45,069 nucleotides of DNA from assembly GCF_000003605.2 (NCBI RefSeq), contig NW_003130854.1:1672413-1717481 (forward strand), written 5' to 3'. This DNA is from Saccoglossus kowalevskii (lineage: Eukaryota; Hemichordata; Enteropneusta; Harrimaniidae). The notes below the pieces were generated by a model. The model saw only the letters and a list, made by a program, of their open reading frames with translations. It was not told the origin of the DNA and ran no database searches. Positions 34,190 through 45,069 of this stretch are shown one piece after another. Within the stretch, counting starts at the first letter, position 1, and each line of letters opens with the position of its first letter. Both the position numbers and the translations under genes were made by a program.

Positions 34190-34437
34190 GGTTGCCATTG
34201 TCTCGTGTATATCCTGCGCTGATGACTGGGACGCAAACGAGCCGACCTTGTGTTTTGTATCGTTCCCGTCAGACAGGAAGCCAGGAACTTGAAAAAATAT
34301 GTCGTATGTGTGATGGTTTAGCGCGACTGTAATCCTATAATACTGTTGAGCGAACGAGCAGTCGGCTGTGGAGATCGAACTCATAACCTCAATGGATACT
34401 TCAACTATTTGCCTAGAGCATTCGCAATTAATCATCG
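34190..34437 (-). mobile_element. tRNA-derived SINE-like fragment
   Basis: On the minus strand the text GAGGTTATGAGTTCGATCTC (about 34371-34390) is a good RNA polymerase III B box (GTTCGANNC) in the context usual for tRNA-headed SINEs. About 40 bases upstream GAATGCTCTAGGCAAA sits where an A box would be, but matches it only loosely. A less AT-rich body (CTGGCTTCCTGTCTGACGGG) follows to about 34190. Ends are estimates; no poly-A tail or duplication found. Confidence 0.35.
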
Positions 34438-34449
34438 AATAATTTTGTT

Positions 34450-37400
34450 TGTAGACTTATATATATGAAGTAGTGTGTACAATATGTCAAATGCGTATTA
34501 ATAATTTACGTATTTGTAAGATATCGGAGTGGGAAATTGTCATCAAACAACCGTACATTGCCGAGCATGTTCGGCCGTGACCAAGTTATTTGCGATATCC
34601 GTATTCACGCAAGAATGACGACTTTTGTGTTGCCTACTTAATTTAAGGTAGAGATGCAGTTTACCTGACAGGTATTTTAATTAGTTAATTAGGAAACCAA
34701 GATGACCTCCCTTGTCCAGAAAACTATATATTTTCGGAAAGCTTATTGTATGAATTTTTAAATTGTGTTAGTATTTTTTGTTTATGGACAATGTAGTTTG
34801 AAATATGAACAAAAATGTGCTTTTTTTTGGTCAAAAGTGATTTTAAAAAATAGCTTCTAAACCATGCTTCTGTTTCCTGTCAAAATTGGTTTATTACATC
34901 TGTTTACTATGAAGAAAGTGCCGTCTTGAAAACTGTCTACCAGTTGTCAATTTTGCAGGGCAGCAGCTCAAATTTCACTACTTCAAGTTTATGCATAAAT
35001 TAACACCCAGGTTAGTTGTCTGTACGATTGTTATAACACTGTTCAACCAAAAACAATGCCCGACGGCGTTTTGAAGATAAACACATTGTCAAAATTTCAA
35101 AACAAACGATCAAAGCGTCTAGGAGTTTTTTTCTTAAAGTTCTGGGATGTGCACTAAAAAGAAGCTGAAATAATTGCTAATTTGCATAACAATTCACCCA
35201 GTAAGAAGTTTGCTAATGTTCATAATTAAAATGGCTGTAACAGTTTCAAATTTAAATGTATTATCGTTTTGTGAAAAGTTAAATATAGTGCATTATATGG
35301 AGATCCCGTCATTACTGTTTTTCACCATGTCTCGTTTTTATTATTTATGTACAGCCCTGCTAAATCTTGTTAAGCATTCATAAAAGAGAATGTTTGTACC
35401 TGTTATCTATATTTTAAAATCGTCTTTTAAGTATGTTCCTCTATTCACAATTCTACAAAATGTTAAAAGTCCATAGCCAAGACTATTTGAATAATAAAAA
35501 GCAAAAAAAAAAAAATTACATTAAAACCTTAATGAATCACATCGGGAATTTGTAAAAACTTAAATTGAGAACATTCGTTGCCATTACTTACTTTACCTGC
35601 GTTGAGCTTGTTTTAAAGCAGGATTCCAAACTGTGTTGCATGTCAGGATTGTAAATATTTCAAATACAAACGTTAAATTAATCACACTCGCGAACGCCGT
35701 GTCAACTGATTCTAATTCATGGCTCAATACTACATATGTTAAATTTAGCCGATAATATAAATTTTGAGTAACTCTTCACAATATGTTGTTACGTTCGATT
35801 TCACGCATAAAGCTAAAGTTGGTTCCTCACATATTGTGACGATTCTTTCATGATGAAACATGTGCTCGTTATGAACCTAATAGTGAATTTCGTTCTAGTT
35901 GATTCATCATGTCTTAAATATATTGAATAGTGACATCTATGTTTACCTGACGGATGAGTGAACAATATATGCACAAGAAACATGATATATATCATAGGTC
36001 GTGTGTAATAATCTGTCCGAATAATAACATGGATAGAGACTGTATCGTAACAAATGACAAATTGTGCGATGTCTTTTAGTTGTTCTAATTGTTACTAAAA
36101 GTACCAGACTATTGTGAAGCTCGAAGCGGACTAATAATACAAACTGCAGACTAGATGGTTGCATTCGAACGCACTCCATTATGTGTATTATTGCGCCAGA
36201 GCTTTCTCAACAATATTTGCAGTTTATGTGCCCGTTTCCCAGTTTATTATGTAGTAGAATATTTAGCAAGACACGCCGACAATATTATAATATGTATAAT
36301 AGTTTTTAATGCGCATATATTCCACATACGTGTCCGAAAAATCTACGCAAATTACTCCATACCGTTGAATATGAAACAGTATTAAAAAAATAAGTAATAA
36401 GAAAAAAAAACTTCATTGCAATTATATTGCTATAAAAAATAGTGTTATCACAGATATAAAGTTATCAATAACGGGTTATTGCCTTTTGTATAAAACAGAT
36501 ATGTTTAAGAATAATGTCTACAATGAAGTAAACCGGTGTGGTGTGATTGATTGTGATATTATTGTGTAGTTAATAATCTAAAATTGATCGGAATATGACG
36601 TCATCGCAAATCACATTTCCGGCCGGTTCGATCTCATTATTCATAATAATGTTATTAAATTAAAATGAATGAATAATTACAAAGGTGAAAAATCACTGCT
36701 TCTAAAACAACAGGGTTTGGTGGAATAGTTTCGATTCATGCATGGCACTGTATCTGTTGTACTCTGTACATTTTGCATTATTATGAATATAGTTAGCGAT
36801 GTCACATGACGCAGAATAATCATTCTACATGGGTGAATACACAGTTGCTGATGCTGAATAAATATCAGTTTAATCTCAATGCTGTGAATAAATAGAAGAT
36901 AACTAAAGAATATAGCTCGGCTAAGATGGTATCATGGAAGGTAGTAGCGAGGAGAGAGAAAGTTATTGTTCTCCCCTGTTCTATGATCGATTTATTTGTT
37001 CGATAAACATTCCCGTAATACAGTTACCTCAATAATTATCATTCAGGTCAGCTTTATAATGTGTTATGGGAATAAATTGACACCCAAATCACCCACCATG
37101 ACCAAATTTAACAGATACTTGTAAACAAAAGATATTCTATCCTAATATTAAGTGGTCCTACTTTGGTATAACGTACTTAAAAGTCATAAATAGACCGGAT
37201 GGCGAATGGCGAAACTATTGCATACAAATCACGTTTTGTTTCATCATCACACATGTAACCAACTGATCTAAAAGTGTCTGGTACAAAAAAACACTTAGAC
37301 CTTTCAAAGACGAAGTACGTGTTGTTAATCTTTTTCAAGCTATTTTACTAATAGAATGAATGGAGCAGTTCATCGTCTACTTGCGCTGGAAAACAACGTC

Positions 37401-38344
37401 ATATAATCTGAGCTGTGAATGTATAATGTTATAGCAAGTTGCAGCCGAGATTTTTCATTGAGTAAATAAACGGAAGCGACAATGACAATAATTATTGAAA
37501 CAAAACAAAAGATACGCGCATTTATTTAGAGCGCTATAAACTATTGTATCCTACATAACCAACGTTATTTAACTCTACTGTAGAAGACGGCATCTGCCAC
37601 AATTTCTTTCACGTACCTAAGCCTGATTGGTTTCAAATGTAAATCAATGTGTGTATTGACTCTCTTGAGTGTGTGCATGCTATTTATTTACAATTGTTAG
37701 CATTATAACAATCATATACGAGTTATAACAATCATAGTGAAAATAATACAAGGTCATTTGTATCCTGCCTTTCTGGCAGTAAAAGGGAGAAACGCGATGT
37801 CATTGTATTTTTTGTGTAATTCCGTCTCACATGGAACGCATTTGAACAATAAAGTATCATACATTCAGTTTTATAATTAACCACAATTCAGTCACTTGCA
37901 CATATTATTTTCATTTTGGTTATAGCATTAAATATGGGTGTGCAAAACCGGATAGAGGTTAGCATTCACTCAAATCAATGAAATAGTATCTTGTGTATTT
38001 TATTTTATGAGTTTTCTAGGTCTGCCTGAAGTCGATTGATTGAAAATGTTGAAATTAAAACCTTACGCACTGAAATTAATGAGAATATGTTGAACGAATA
38101 TTAAATAGCTCTGTCTAGTTGCAATGTATGAATACAACAACGTAACTTATGTCTATGTAATGTATCACTACAATAACGTGTCTAAAAACATTGTGTATAT
38201 GACTTTTAATTAATGGTCCTGTCTGTATTTTGTAGACAACCTGCTAGGTATCATATGCTTTGATGAATATAAATGTACACTGCCATGACGACCAGTAATG
38301 ATCTATATAGTGTAACAGTGCAATACAACACTCTCTATTTCCAG
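34450..38344. other. AT-rich stretch without recognisable gene
   Basis: No coding motifs. A-run at about 35505-35517 and a doubled TTATAACAATCATA near 37705-37735. Confidence 0.5.
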
Positions 38345-38426
38345 CACAGACACCATGTTAGACGAAATTCGCGCCAGTATGGCAGCCACTAATACTAATG
38401 GATACTGTGCTCACAAATGTTTTTGA
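38345..38426 (+). other. Possible small exon with ATG
   Basis: Follows a good acceptor (CTCTCTATTTCCAG, ending 38344). An ATG at 38355 opens 23 codons (begins MLDEIRASMAATN) to TGA at 38424-38426. Composition is less AT-rich than its surroundings. No family recognised and no donor needed if terminal. Confidence 0.2.
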
Positions 38427-38429
38427 TAA

Positions 38430-40558
38430 ACTATTGATGAGCGACAAATTGGCATGTCGATTTATTAAGTGGGGAAAACAACTTTTCAGTTAGTCTGGAA
38501 CAAGCGGATTCTGGGATCGATATACAGTAAAGTTGATGCGAGGTGTTAGTGATTTTCATCCGTCGACACCTCTATGACTTGACTTATTACACACGATGTC
38601 TGGAAGTATTACTTTCTTGTCGAATGTCATTATTACGACAATAATGCCCTGACGTATGATATATTTATATTGCACATTGTCACAGTTCCTTAGAAAATCT
38701 ATTTAGGTATCATTGAACAACATTTAGTTTTTACCATAGTAAAATGGCTATTAAATTGTACTAATTGACATTCCTTTAAATTAATGATGGTTTAATATAT
38801 TAGAATATCATCAATATAATGAAAAATATGGTGATGGTTCATTTGTAGAAACCACGGGATTCCATACAAAACATATATCCATAACAGGATTCAGCAGTGT
38901 CCGCCTGTAATGCTGTGTTTTACCCCCGGTAAACACATTCACAACCTCATTTTCGTTTAAACATATTGTACCTAAATTAACCTCTAATGTTAACTCATAG
39001 ACTTGCTATTGCTATGTCGAGTTTATGGAACCGAATCAAAATTCACAAATATCTCCGCAAAGTCAACATTGTAGTTCTTTGCAGGAAGTGGGAGAAACTG
39101 TCGTAGGATAGTTAATGTGTGTTTCGTAAATAGAAGTTTGTCATTTGTTCAATACAACGCATTTTCCTAAAATGTTAACTGGGCATCTGTTAGTAACATT
39201 TTTGGAATGACTGCTTTCATTTAAAACTGTTTTGTCTAAGGTTTCAAATATAGCACATATATGTATGCTAAAATAGTAGTTATTTGTGGCCAACTAAAAA
39301 ACACTGTGCTTTATCAATCATGTTTACGTTCGATATTCTCATTTGTCGCAACAATAAATCTCGTTTTTATGATCACATAAACCTGACTATTTCGTGACCA
39401 TGTTGTTTTCATACATGTTTCTCTGAAAATCCAATGACTGGTTCCCTAAAATATTCAGCATCATATTGAATTTTACATGTGTGTCAGCGAAAGAATAGAT
39501 AAACGTGATGTTGAGTACACTAAAATTGGGATAATTGTGATATCATCAATTCCTATCCTACAAAATATAAATTACAAGATAATGGTATATAATATCGTCT
39601 GCCAGTTATGTCACTATTTTTTATTTTGGATGAAAAATTCTAAATTCTAAATATTATACACGCCGGCCATGAATGCATTGGAGTTAACCATTTGAACAAT
39701 GTACTTTTTTTGTTTGGTTTGGCTTCTGTATGTTAATTTATTGTATAATAACAATCGATGATTTGCGTGATTCTTGACAGTGGATTTTTACAATTTATTG
39801 TCATGTTTTGGTGATGGCAATCATAACAAACAACAACTATATACCTATAACGATTAGAACATTCCATATGATAATATTTTCTGTTTGTTACTTAAGGTTA
39901 TTTACAATTTGTTAATGTTCAATGTTCTAATGTTTTAGAAACGATGACATCGCGTAATGTTGTAAACCCTATCTTGATTTAAATTAAAGTAAATAGTTAA
40001 CCTTGGCGTTTACAAATTATAATGTAATGTATTTGTATGGAATGCAAAAATGAGTTTGTTAATGGGATTTTGCATGAAAAAACAAACCCTTGTCCAAAAT
40101 CAGATTTGATGATGAAACACAATTTACAGTCTAAATGTCTTCTAAATGCGTACGTACATTGTCATGGGTTATTGTAATTGTATATGTATACAAGTTGGAT
40201 CAATAGATAAAACCTAGAGACATGTCGTCGAAGATTCTGTTGTCAGACAGCCTCTCCAACTGACTATGCAATAAAGCAACTACATCCTAGTTGGATTTCT
40301 CCCATATTTGAATATTTGCTACGGACACAATGTTACACATCGTACAAATAAACAATGTTTTAAGACGATGATGAGCATTACCATCTTTTCATGTGAGACA
40401 TTATTGAGTGGTTACAATAGTGACAGATATTAGGTTCAAATAGTACAATATTTCGCATTACTCGGAGATAGAGACAAAATGTATAAGATGCTTCCTTAAA
40501 TAAAATTCCTTTACTATGTACTCTATACCATGCTGTCAACTCGTATTGATGATTTCAG
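38430..40558. other. AT-rich stretch without recognisable gene
   Basis: Nothing supported on either strand. Confidence 0.5.
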
Positions 40559-40679
40559 CTGGAATGGCTGTGTAACCTCTCGATTTTTCTATGACCTGGA
40601 ATTTTACCTTCACATATGTATTAAAAATTTATACCAGCGAAAGTGGGGGAGCAATGAATGGCGAAGAGTCGTTTTGTAA
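40559..40679 (+). other. Possible terminal exon after a TTTCAG acceptor
   Basis: Acceptor GATGATTTCAG ends at 40558. From 40560 the frame is open for 39 codons (starts WNGCVTSRFFYDLEF, later QRKWGSNEWRRVVL) to TAA at 40677. Three tryptophans and a mixed composition are unlike the AT-rich noise around it. No family recognised. Confidence 0.25.
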
Positions 40680-40689
40680 AATGTGGTTA

Positions 40690-42520
40690 TTTTTGCCAGA
40701 ATGACTATGAAAGTAGTACCTTACTGTGAAGATTATTAATCCAATCATAACATTACAAATATGAGTCGGACATGTCATAAATTAGAAGCCGTGTGAACCC
40801 GCGTGTCAATTTTACCAAAAAATATCTTCATTTCTTGTGAACTTGTGCATCTTGTCATCTTAAATTTGCCGGTTTTTCGTATTGAAAGGGATTTCAGAAA
40901 TTGGTACATATCTCGCGCGAACTCCAATGGACTCCAGTGTGAAATGCTAGTCAACTTCTGGCAAATCATGATATGATTTGTGCATTCATCGGTAAAGTTT
41001 TTATTCTGAACAGGGAGTGATCGATACTGAACAAATGAACCAAATTAATCTGAACCGACATTAAAAAAAAACACACTGGTGATAGCGTACTCCTTGCAGG
41101 GGAATATAATTTCCTATCTTAAAACGACTAGATGTTGAAATATTTCCCTAGGTTATATGGTTTAAAAAAATTGAAGTTTCATTATAAAAAACCCTTATTT
41201 CAGTTGATGGATTTAACACACAACTTGATCTAGAAACCAACGATATCATTTTTATGTGTTGATTATACCCACGGATATACACATGAATGTTTTCAGATGA
41301 GATACCAGAAGACACTATGGCATGGTGTAATTAATATTTAACGCCACTGACACAAGAAAATCCCGTTTCGTAATATGTATAGACAGTTTATATATTACTG
41401 TGTGTATGATAAATGTTATCGTTGCGTGGCGAGAGTAGTATGGACAAAGGTATAATTGCAAGTACGTATGTCGCGGTCTTTTAATGTTATAGTTATTTGT
41501 TCAGCTGATAAAGCAACGTTCGTTATTAAGTTCCTAATGATTAGCCACGTTGTTATGTTCACCTGTGGCTCTATACTCGCTTTAGGAACGGGTGGGGACC
41601 CTACGTCTACAATAGTCAATGCTGGTTGTAGAATCAATTGAACATTGCGCAAGGCAAATTAAAACGAAAAACGGGTTGCTATTTGATTCAGTTGTAACAT
41701 GACATGCTGTGCCTGTCATTTCAAAACATTTTATAAAGAACATGTCAGCTAATGATAAGAATTTTATTGGCCTAGTTATAAAATCGTTCAAATTGCATTT
41801 GCCTAACGTAATTGAATTTGTTAAATAGATGGAAGTGCATCACATCGGATCACAGTGAGCGTCCGTGTTCACCAGGGCGAATCTGCACATGTAATTTGTA
41901 AAGCTTTATGAATGCTAAGTTAAGCGGAACTACAATACTTTCTCTAACATTGTGTGCACAACTAACCGCATATGTACTATGCCTATAAGTACGATGGTCT
42001 CTGTGAGAGGAACAACTGCACACACGTAGTAGAGAGTCCAAATTAAACTCAAAAATGTATGGATACTATATTGTTTTGTAAAAAATCGTATTTATTGTTC
42101 ATTTGTCAAATCGATGGCGTTAAACTGTGTCGACTGAAAAATACAGCCATAGTCTATAAGTGCTTTCACAAATTCATGTACCACCATTTATGCCTCATGA
42201 TATCGGTGTTGTAGGTGATATCACGCAGTGTACAATGTATGTATGCTATTTTTTTATTTGTCATATCCCCTATAATAAATCAGTGTACAGAAACTAATTT
42301 GTTGAGAAAGTATAAACATATATTATTTATTCTATTTAAAATTAAGTCACATTGTTCTGGATTGAAAAATGAAAGGAAGTTATGAATGTTAAATCTAAAT
42401 CTCTGATTTTGATCTTCTCTTCTATCGTAAAAGGTTTGCTCTGCTGGACTGTCACAAGACTAAGTATTTCATACTACGACATCCTCTACAATATTCGCTG
42501 CAATATAAAAGTATGTTTTT
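40690..42520. other. No supported gene
   Basis: A CG-richer patch at 41500-41640 is open on both strands without motifs. The rest is AT-rich. Confidence 0.45.
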
Positions 42521-42526
42521 TTACAG

Positions 42527-42859
42527 ATCTTCCTCTTTGAGGTTATCATCATAATTTTGCTTATACATTACTGCACTAATTTCGTATACAGCGAAATGGG
42601 GAAATTTTTGAAAATCATGTACATGTTAAATGAGCTAAATGTGATTTCCCAGTGTTTGGTATTTATGATTGTAATGAGGATAAAAATATTGCCACAACTA
42701 GAAAATCTAAATCCACAATCCCACTCTTTGAATGAGGATAGGTTTGTACTGACTTTGGAAGAACTTCTTTGTTATGAACGGGAGCTTCGTGTTTGGGGAA
42801 CGGGAACTTCGCCTCGCCTTCGTCTCACACTCGACCCAAATGAATACACTCTACTTTAA
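42527..42859 (+). CDS. Possible membrane-protein exon (polycystin-like?) running into a repeat
   Basis: A clean acceptor (TTTTTTTACAG) ends at 42526, and from 42527 the frame is open for 110 codons to TAA at 42857. The first 55 residues hold two hydrophobic segments (IFLFEVIIIILLIHY and VISQCLVFMIVM) separated by a charged loop with GKFLKIMYMLNELN. This order, an acidic residue entering a helix, then an aromatic/WN-like turn and a second helix, resembles the S2-S3 region of polycystin (PKD) channels, but the match is loose and without the Trp. After about residue 54 the frame enters the 183-bp tandem repeat (LPQLENLN... onwards), whose coding status is uncertain. The first ATG in frame is 42596. 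An exon end at GATT|GTAATG (42670/42671) before the repeat is also possible. Confidence 0.3.
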   Translation: MFLFEVIIIILLIHYCTNFVYSEMGKFLKIMYMLNELNVISQCLVFMIVMRIKILPQLENLNPQSHSLNEDRFVLTLEELLCYERELRVWGTGTSPRLRLTLDPNEYTLL

Positions 42860-43232
42860 AAGTCAGGTCTCTTGCCACAACTAGAAAATCTAAATCGAAA
42901 ATCCCATTCTTTGAATGAGGATAGGTTTCTACTGACTTTGGAAGAACTTCTTTGTTATGAACGGGAGCTTCGTGTTTGGGGAACGGGAACTTCGCCTCGT
43001 CTTCGTCTCACACTCGACCCAAAGGAATACACTCTATTTTAAAAGTCAGGTCTCTTGCCACAACTAGAAAATCTAAATCAAAAATCCCACTCTTTGAATG
43101 AGGATAGGTTTCTACTGACTTTGGAAGAACTTCTTTGTTATGAACGGGAGCTTCGTGTTTGGGGGACGGGAATTGCGCCTCGTCTTCGTCTCAGACTCGA
43201 TCCAAATGAATACACTCTATCAGTCAGGTATC
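42689..43232 (+). repeat. 183-bp tandem repeat, three copies
   Basis: Copies start at 42689, 42872 and 43055, each at TTGCCACAACTAGAAAATC; the first two are exactly 183 bases. Copies differ at only a handful of positions. 183 is 61 codons, so the same frame stays aligned through all copies and reads LPQLENLN..., SHSLNEDRF, LLCYERELRVWGTG, PRLRL and DPNEYTL in each. Copies 1 and 2 have TAA soon after EYTL. Copy 3 has lost five bases there and reads on to a stop at 43361. Within each unit GAACGGGAGCTTCG recurs as GAACGGGAACTTCG. Confidence 0.95.
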
Positions 43233-43363
43233 TGAGGCGTGGCAGAGTGATCGGTCAATCGCAGCAGTTGTTGGTACGATCACGTGATTACCAGGAATCT
43301 GTCTCACGGATTAAATCTTTTGAAGTTGCCACTACTAAATATACAAGAAATATATGTTTATAA
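43055..43363 (+). other. Open frame over the third repeat copy and its unique flank
   Basis: The frame of repeat copy 3 continues past a 5-base deletion into unique sequence (SVRYLRRGRVIGQSQQLLV and onward), stopping at 43361-43363. There is no ATG start; it would have to be reached by splicing or from upstream. A donor-like CAG|GTATCT lies at 43227/43228, just at the deletion. No domain recognised. Confidence 0.25.
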
Positions 43364-45069
43364 TCTTTACCCTAAACATGCAAGTTGTTGGCTCTAAACA
43401 ATAGTGCAACGGCGTATGAACCGAATGTGCGAATGTGATGTCGCTATGGTAACACCTTACTACGGTCTATCATCTTGATGAGTATACTGAGATGAAAATG
43501 TTAAGCCCAAACTATATGTATACTAAGAGTACACACATATATTTTCCCACGCTGATGGTCCAATAGGTTGGCGTACATGCAATGGTTATATTAAAATTTT
43601 ATTGTGTCTTAGTGCCGTTCAAATTCATGTCATCGTGCTAGTCCAAAGAGGATTTGCCTTGAATTGACGTCAACATATGCTGTTATTAAATAATGCATTG
43701 CTGGCATGGTAATCAAAATGGGAAAAGCAGTGAAGCGAACTCATGCCGATATGACGTATAATTAGCGCTTGTTAAATTAGTATCGGAAGTCAACTGAAGA
43801 TTACTTCCAATTGAATTGCCAAGATCATAGAACAACTGTATAAACTCGCTAATACACTGAACAGAAAAGACATGCTCACAAGAAACAGTTGTCAATTCAA
43901 CGCGGCAAATACGACAATAAGCGTATTAGAACAGAACGACACTGGAGTGTTTCTGTATTTGCTAATATAGTGGACACGGAAACGAACCACTTAACAGGAC
44001 CTCCCATCAGTAGGCAAGCTGTTATTGTTACTAAGCAGTGTTGAACCACAGTGTAAGGAGGTCATATTTTCCCTTGTATATTCCACTTTCAAAACCTGGC
44101 TTGTCATATGAATAATTACTTAGAGTTGACACTCTTTACTGGTACAAGTTCATCTTATTTGCAGATCATTCACGTTTCTGTCAAATTTGGCGACTAGATT
44201 TTGTCGTCTTAGATCCATTGCCCTATTGCAGTTCACTAGTTAATAAACAATTTCCGTCAAGCAATAAATATACTGTGTTTAAAAGTTGAGCGTTTATTCA
44301 GAGCGTCCTCAAAGGTGATACCAGCGTGTGCTTTTGTTTGTTCACTCTCGCACTGAATCAAATTGTTGGTTCATGTAGAATTTGCAGCTCAATGAGAACA
44401 ATTTCCCCGTCATTTTTATTTGACACAGCCTGTAATTGTTTGTTTGTAATTAGAATTGATAAATAAATCTGAAATTAGAATTCTTCAAAGCCAGTATATG
44501 CTTGTGTTTGCCATTTTGAAAACATCAAGACAATATCGAAGCTGTAAACTGCTCCCATTTACCAGTAATGTCTTAAAAATACTTTGTCATTGGACGCGGC
44601 TGAGTATGAGTATATATATTAACTGATGTTGACGTCAACTTTATTCTTATTCTATTTACTGTATTGATTAAATGAATGTTTTATTACAACCCGAATGTAT
44701 TACTATTTTATATCCATATCATCAATCGTCATGGTATTCCAATCATATGCGTTCACATAGCCGCTTGTTTACACACACACTACTTTGACGGTATAAAAAC
44801 GCCCTCAGTTGGTAAAAATTACAAAAGATCTGTACAAGATTTTATTTACTCAAGTTACTCAAAATTGAACAAAGCTTTACTACATTAGAAATTTATTAGG
44901 CATTCATTCATATATACACGCACTTGAAAAACATACACATTACAGAAGCTACAAAAAGCAGGGGCATAAATACTAGTATTCATGTCACAGTATTGAATTT
45001 GAAAATGACAGTCAATCACTTCAACAACACTCTAAACAGTGTCGGGTTTCTCTTTGTCAACATTGCTTA
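43364..45069. other. No recognisable gene
   Basis: AT-rich right end of the window. Nothing supported on either strand. Confidence 0.5.

Noticed and set aside
41563-41621. 59-base minus-strand exon with CAG|GTGAAC donor
   Set aside because: The acceptor is poor, and the plus strand of the same patch is equally open; no way to choose.
1-45069. tRNA, snRNA or complete rRNA genes
   Set aside because: Looked for cloverleaf B boxes with partners and for U1, U2 and U6 signatures on both strands; none convincing.

Overview
This is an AT-rich draft-assembly window from an animal nuclear genome. The signs are a class A GPCR, splice-site-bounded reading frames, decayed non-LTR, Helitron-like and Ty3/gypsy-like mobile DNA, many microsatellites and two runs of N. 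There is no bacterial operon structure. The receptor and the retroelement types suit an aquatic invertebrate (deuterostome or lophotrochozoan), but the sequence alone does not fix the taxon.

Layout. 1-3.35 kb is a minus-strand transposon graveyard: an L1/Tx1-type LINE with decayed ORF2 (1 to about 1300) and ORF1 (1545-2123), then a Helitron-like fragment (about 2470-3345). A TGTC microsatellite follows. 3.5-6.9 kb has no recognisable gene, only two core-promoter-like sites and a 27-bp repeat. At 7083-7771 (+) an ATG-started exon with a strong splice donor encodes an unfamiliar multi-pass membrane protein. At 8.86-9.45 kb a degenerate 19-bp minisatellite faces an inverted copy of itself. At 12.4-13.94 kb (-) is a Ty3/gypsy-type pol remnant (RT then RNase H) that runs straight into a purine tract and a probable LTR with no integrase between them.

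The best gene is at 17544-19073 (+): an intronless 509-residue aminergic-type GPCR, closest by eye to muscarinic acetylcholine / histamine H3 receptors. It has altered residues at the usual activation toggle. Two tiny overlapping upstream ORFs precede its start. A short antisense 28S rRNA fragment lies at about 21.0 kb.

21-40 kb is almost gene-free AT-rich DNA with a 327-base N gap and a SINE-like piece near 34.4 kb. At 40.5-43.4 kb (+) there are possible exons after good splice acceptors. One (from 42527) reads as a two-segment membrane region faintly like polycystin channels, and it runs into a 183-bp tandem triplication whose period is a whole number of codons.

The two clear protein-coding loci (7083 and 17544) both encode membrane proteins. 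Nothing in the sequence links their functions.
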